From Gammaproteobacteria bacterium (lineage in GTDB: Bacteria; Pseudomonadota; Gammaproteobacteria; Eutrophobiales; Eutrophobiaceae): DNA of 64,000 nt. Made by a program: the position numbers and the translations under genes. The stretch's first letter is position 1, and each line of letters starts with the position of its first letter. Shown one piece after another: positions 60,768 to 64,000 of the stretch. The stretch spans positions 69,692 to 133,691 of the forward strand of contig WVYN01000050.1 in the NCBI GenBank assembly GCA_011772965.1, read 5' to 3'. Under the pieces are notes generated by a model that worked only from the letters and a program-made list of their open reading frames with translations, made no database searches and was not told the origin of the DNA.

Positions 60768-63700
60768 ATGACTATCAAGGTTGCCCTCAGGCACGATACG
60801 GAATACGAATACGATCGACTCGTTACACTCACCCCGCATGTTGTCAGACTACGTCCTGCACCCCATTGCAGGACACCGATTGAATCCTATTCAATCAAGG
60901 TGCAACCCGGTGAACACTTTATTAACTGGCAACAGGATCCCTTTGGGAATTACCTCGCCCGGTATGTTTTCCCGGAAAAAACCCGCTCGCTGAAAATTCA
61001 TGTTGAATTGATTGCCAGCATGACGGTAATCAATCCGTTTGATTTTTTTCTGGAGGAATCAGCGGAAAAATTTCCCTTTAAATACGAAAAACTGTTGACC
61101 CAGGATCTGCAGCCCTATCTCGAGATCAATGAAAAAGGTCCCGGATTAATGAAGTGGGTTAAATCAATCGAAAAAAAGAAAACGCCGACTATCGATTTTC
61201 TGGTTGAATTGAATCAGAGGCTATCACAGGAGATCAGTTACCTCATCAGGATGGAACCCGGTGTACAAAACTGTGAGGAAACGCTACAGAAAAATTCCGG
61301 ATCCTGCAGAGATAGTGCCTGGTTACTGGTTCAGATTCTGCGCCATCTCGGACTGGCGGCCAGATTTGTTTCCGGTTACCTGGTGCAGTTAACCGCTGAT
61401 ATAAAGGCACTTGATGGACCATCCGGTCCTGAACAGGACTTTACCGATTTGCATGCCTGGGTCGAGGTTTTCCTGCCAGGTGCCGGGTGGGTAGGGCTGG
61501 ATCCAACATCAGGACTGTTTGCCGGTGAAGGTCATATACCACTGGCCTGTACGCCCAGTCACCTGACGGCAGCACCGGTAACAGGTACAACCACCTCAGC
61601 CAACGTCAGCTTCCATCATTCCAACACGGTGGAGCGGATTTATGAGGATCCTCGTGTCACCAAACCCTATTCAGACAGCCAGTGGCAAAACATCATGTCC
61701 TTGGGCGAGAAAATGGATCAACAGTTACAGGAAAATGATGTGCGCCTGACCATGGGCGGTGAGCCAACGTTTGTTTCAATCGATGATATGGAAGGTGCGC
61801 AGTGGAATAAAGAGGCATTAGGTAAGGAAAAACGGCAACTGGCAGGTGAACTGTTATTGCGCCTGAAAGATAAATTTTCCAAAGGTTCATTAATACACAC
61901 TGGCCAGGGCAAGTGGTACCCAGGTGAGCCCCTGCCACGCTGGGCCTTGTCTGCTATCTGGCGCAAGGACGGCCACCCGGTCTGGAAAAAGGAAAACCTG
62001 TTGGCCGCAGAACAAACAGATTTAAAACACTCCACCGAGGATGCTGAGAGATTTATCATGCATCTCACAGGCTTACTCGGGATTGATGCAAAAAGAATCG
62101 TCCCCGGCTATGAAGACAAGGAACATTACGAGGCTATCCGATCAAGCCTGCCGCATAATGTCACTGTTGAAGATAACAAGCTGGAGGACCCACTCGAACG
62201 AAAACAGGTGGCAAGGGTATTCAAGCGTGGTCTCGACAGTATCACAGGTTATGCCTTACCGCTGAAATGGAAGGAGGACAAGGAAGAGGGATACTGGATC
62301 AGCAGCTTATGGCCGTTTCGCAACGACGTGATGTCACTGATACCGGGAGATTCACCGATGGGCCTGCGATTACCGCTGGCATCATTACCCTGGAGCCTGT
62401 CGGAAGATTCAGAGGAGATTCCGGAAATTGATCCGTTTGCCGAACACAAGAATCTGCCTGACTACGACAAGAAGTTACAACGAAACAACTCAGGTGATAA
62501 CCGGAATTCCAATGAAATTGTTCATACGGCAATTTGTGTTGAATGCAGGGAAGGGCTGATTCATGTTTTTATGCCACCTTTATCACGTATTGAGCCTTAT
62601 CTGGAGTTGGTTGCCATGGTCGAAGCGACTGCAGAAAGCCTGAAACTGCCTGTGGTGATTGAAGGCTATGAACCACCCCGCGATCCGCGAGTTGAAAAAT
62701 TGCATATTACGCCGGATCCCGGTGTCATCGAGGTGAATATCCATCCGGCAACAGGCTGGAATGAACTGGTTGAGAATACGGTGATCCTGTATGACACGGC
62801 CCGGGAAACACGACTGGGCACTGAAAAGTTCATGATCGATGGCCGCCATACCGGTACCGGGGGCGGCAACCACGTCACCCTGGGCGGCCCGAGTTCTGCT
62901 GACAGCCCCTTTCTCAGGCGTCCGGAATTATTGCGCAGCCTGGTAACCTATTGGCAGCATCATCCGGCACTCTCCTATCTTTTTTCCGGGATGTTTATTG
63001 GCCCGACCAGCCAGGCACCGCGTGTCGATGAGGCCCGTGACGATAACCTTTATGAACTCGAAATCGCATTTGAGCTATTGCCGGAAGGGGACTGTGAGTC
63101 TCCATGGCTGGTTGACCGGGTTCTGAGAAACTTCCTGGTTGATCTTACCGGTAACACCCATCGATCCGAGTTTTGTATCGATAAGTTGTATTCCCCTGAC
63201 AGTCCAACCGGTCGTCTGGGACTGGTCGAGTTGCGTGCATTCGAAATGCCACCACATGCACGCATGAGTTTGGTACAAATGCTGCTGTTACGGAGTCTGG
63301 TATCGTGGTTCTGGAACAAACCTTACAGGCAACCGTTAATCCGTTGGGGTACAGAACTGCACGATAAATTCATGCTCAGACATTTTATCTGGGAAGATAT
63401 GAAAACCATTGTCCACGATCTCAGGGAAGCCGGTTATGGATTTGAACTGGACTGGTTTGCACCATTCCGCGAATTCAGGTTTCCACACATCGGTACTATC
63501 CACGCAGTGGGAATGCAGTTGGATCTGCATACGGCCCTGGAGCCCTGGCATGTGCTGGGCGAGGAATCAACCGGGCAGGGAACCGCGCGCTATGTAGATT
63601 CCTCGGTGGAACGGATTCAGGTCAGCGTTCATGGGATGGCCGGCGATCGTTACCTCGTCACCTGTAACGGCCGCAGGGTTCCGTTACGCCCGACCGGAAT

Positions 63701-64000
63701 GCGCGGCAGTTTCATTGCCGGTGTCCGCTACAAGGCATGGGACCCACATTCCAGTCTGCACCCGACCATCCGGCCCCATACACCATTGGTCTTTGATATT
63801 GTTGATACGCTGAACAGCCGGTCTGTTGGCGGTTGTACCTATCATGTATCCCATCCGGGCGGGAGAAATTACGACACCTTCCCGGTCAATGCCAATGAAG
63901 CAGAGGCCCGTCGTATTTCCCGTTTTTGGGAGCTGGGAAATACCCAGGGGAAAATGGAGGTTCCTATGGAAGAACCGCACCCTGAACAACCCATGACGCT
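60768..64000 (+). CDS. Transglutaminase-DUF2126 fusion protein (runs off window end)
   Basis: More than 1,077 residues, open to the window edge. The N-terminus has the bacterial transglutaminase N-domain (MTIKVALRHDTEYEYDRLVT). The transglutaminase core follows, with a catalytic triad near C180 (SGSCRDSAWLL), H229 (LHAWVEV) and D245 (GLDPTSG). After residue 310 it continues with a DUF2126-type domain (RLTMGGEPTFVSIDDMEG at its start, later GTGGGNHVTLGGPSSADSPF). This arrangement belongs to the Anbu gene neighbourhood, whose other typical members are an alpha-E and a circularly permuted ATP-grasp protein, thought to make or process a peptide. It is 126 bases after the Anbu gene. Confidence 0.93.
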   Translation, partial: MTIKVALRHDTEYEYDRLVTLTPHVVRLRPAPHCRTPIESYSIKVQPGEHFINWQQDPFGNYLARYVFPEKTRSLKIHVELIASMTVINPFDFFLEESAEKFPFKYEKLLTQDLQPYLEINEKGPGLMKWVKSIEKKKTPTIDFLVELNQRLSQEISYLIRMEPGVQNCEETLQKNSGSCRDSAWLLVQILRHLGLAARFVSGYLVQLTADIKALDGPSGPEQDFTDLHAWVEVFLPGAGWVGLDPTSGLFAGEGHIPLACTPSHLTAAPVTGTTTSANVSFHHSNTVERIYEDPRVTKPYSDSQWQNIMSLGEKMDQQLQENDVRLTMGGEPTFVSIDDMEGAQWNKEALGKEKRQLAGELLLRLKDKFSKGSLIHTGQGKWYPGEPLPRWALSAIWRKDGHPVWKKENLLAAEQTDLKHSTEDAERFIMHLTGLLGIDAKRIVPGYEDKEHYEAIRSSLPHNVTVEDNKLEDPLERKQVARVFKRGLDSITGYALPLKWKEDKEEGYWISSLWPFRNDVMSLIPGDSPMGLRLPLASLPWSLSEDSEEIPEIDPFAEHKNLPDYDKKLQRNNSGDNRNSNEIVHTAICVECREGLIHVFMPPLSRIEPYLELVAMVEATAESLKLPVVIEGYEPPRDPRVEKLHITPDPGVIEVNIHPATGWNELVENTVILYDTARETRLGTEKFMIDGRHTGTGGGNHVTLGGPSSADSPFLRRPELLRSLVTYWQHHPALSYLFSGMFIGPTSQAPRVDEARDDNLYELEIAFELLPEGDCESPWLVDRVLRNFLVDLTGNTHRSEFCIDKLYSPDSPTGRLGLVELRAFEMPPHARMSLVQMLLLRSLVSWFWNKPYRQPLIRWGTELHDKFMLRHFIWEDMKTIVHDLREAGYGFELDWFAPFREFRFPHIGTIHAVGMQLDLHTALEPWHVLGEESTGQGTARYVDSSVERIQVSVHGMAGDRYLVTCNGRRVPLRPTGMRGSFIAGVRYKAWDPHSSLHPTIRPHTPLVFDIVDTLNSRSVGGCTYHVSHPGGRNYDTFPVNANEAEARRISRFWELGNTQGKMEVPMEEPHPEQPMT

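Noticed and set aside
1-64000. CRISPR array, insertion sequence, rRNA, tRNA or replication origin
   Set aside because: I saw no regularly spaced repeats, transposase, rRNA segments, cloverleaf genes or DnaA-box cluster. tRNA absence is by eye only and a covariance scan could overturn it.
1-64000. Methane monooxygenase, which would make the host a methanotroph
   Set aside because: No pmo or mmo gene is present; methanol, not methane, is the first substrate supported by the window.

Overview
The window reads as chromosomal DNA of a methylotrophic proteobacterium, most likely a gammaproteobacterium. The housekeeping gene orders support this (rpsP-rimM-trmD-rplS; xerD followed by dsbC), as do Kdo transferase for Gram-negative LPS and a napEFDABC nitrate reductase operon. 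Nothing looks like a phage, plasmid or CRISPR array, and I see no rRNA or tRNA gene.

Layout. 1-11 kb: a partial PQQ-dehydrogenase lipoprotein, a BASS-type transporter, ribosomal and translation genes, xerD-dsbC, waaA and small envelope proteins. 10.5-16.6 kb: a lanthanide-type methanol oxidation locus with a SoxYZ-like carrier (divergent), xoxF, a type 1 copper protein, xoxJ and an unknown secreted protein. 16.6-32.9 kb: thirteen minus-strand genes holding two complete and diverged formylmethanofuran gene sets. The downstream set (fhcB-A-D-C) is joined to a NAD-dependent formate dehydrogenase of the NuoEF-fusion type. The upstream set (fwdD-B-A, ftr, fwdC) is joined to a 7Fe ferredoxin and an NADP-ferredoxin reductase. 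33.1-44.5 kb: H4MPT and methylofuran genes on the plus strand (mptG, mtdB, mch, fae, pabB, homologues of mfnD, mfnE and mfnF, further ATP-grasp genes), with one HisA-like gene on the minus strand. 44.5-52 kb: mltF, class Ia ribonucleotide reductase under a pair of NrdR boxes, DUF547 and CDGSH proteins. 52-64 kb: a molybdopterin oxidoreductase, decayed DNA, the nap operon behind a well-formed FNR site, and an Anbu proteasome-like locus with a very large transglutaminase/DUF2126 protein running off the end.

How it fits together. XoxF would oxidise methanol to formaldehyde in the periplasm, passing electrons to the neighbouring cupredoxin. Fae captures formaldehyde on H4MPT; MtdB and Mch carry it to formyl-H4MPT; FhcD moves the formyl group to methylofuran. 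From there the cell appears to have two exits. One is Fhc hydrolysis to formate followed by NAD-linked formate dehydrogenase. The other is an archaeal-type formylmethanofuran dehydrogenase whose FwdB keeps the 4Fe-4S cysteines, the metal-ligand cysteine and the active-site Arg/His segment that the other copy has lost. That exit would yield CO2 and low-potential electrons for ferredoxin and NADPH. This second branch is the most interesting system in the window. The nap operon suggests nitrate can serve as an electron sink when oxygen is scarce.
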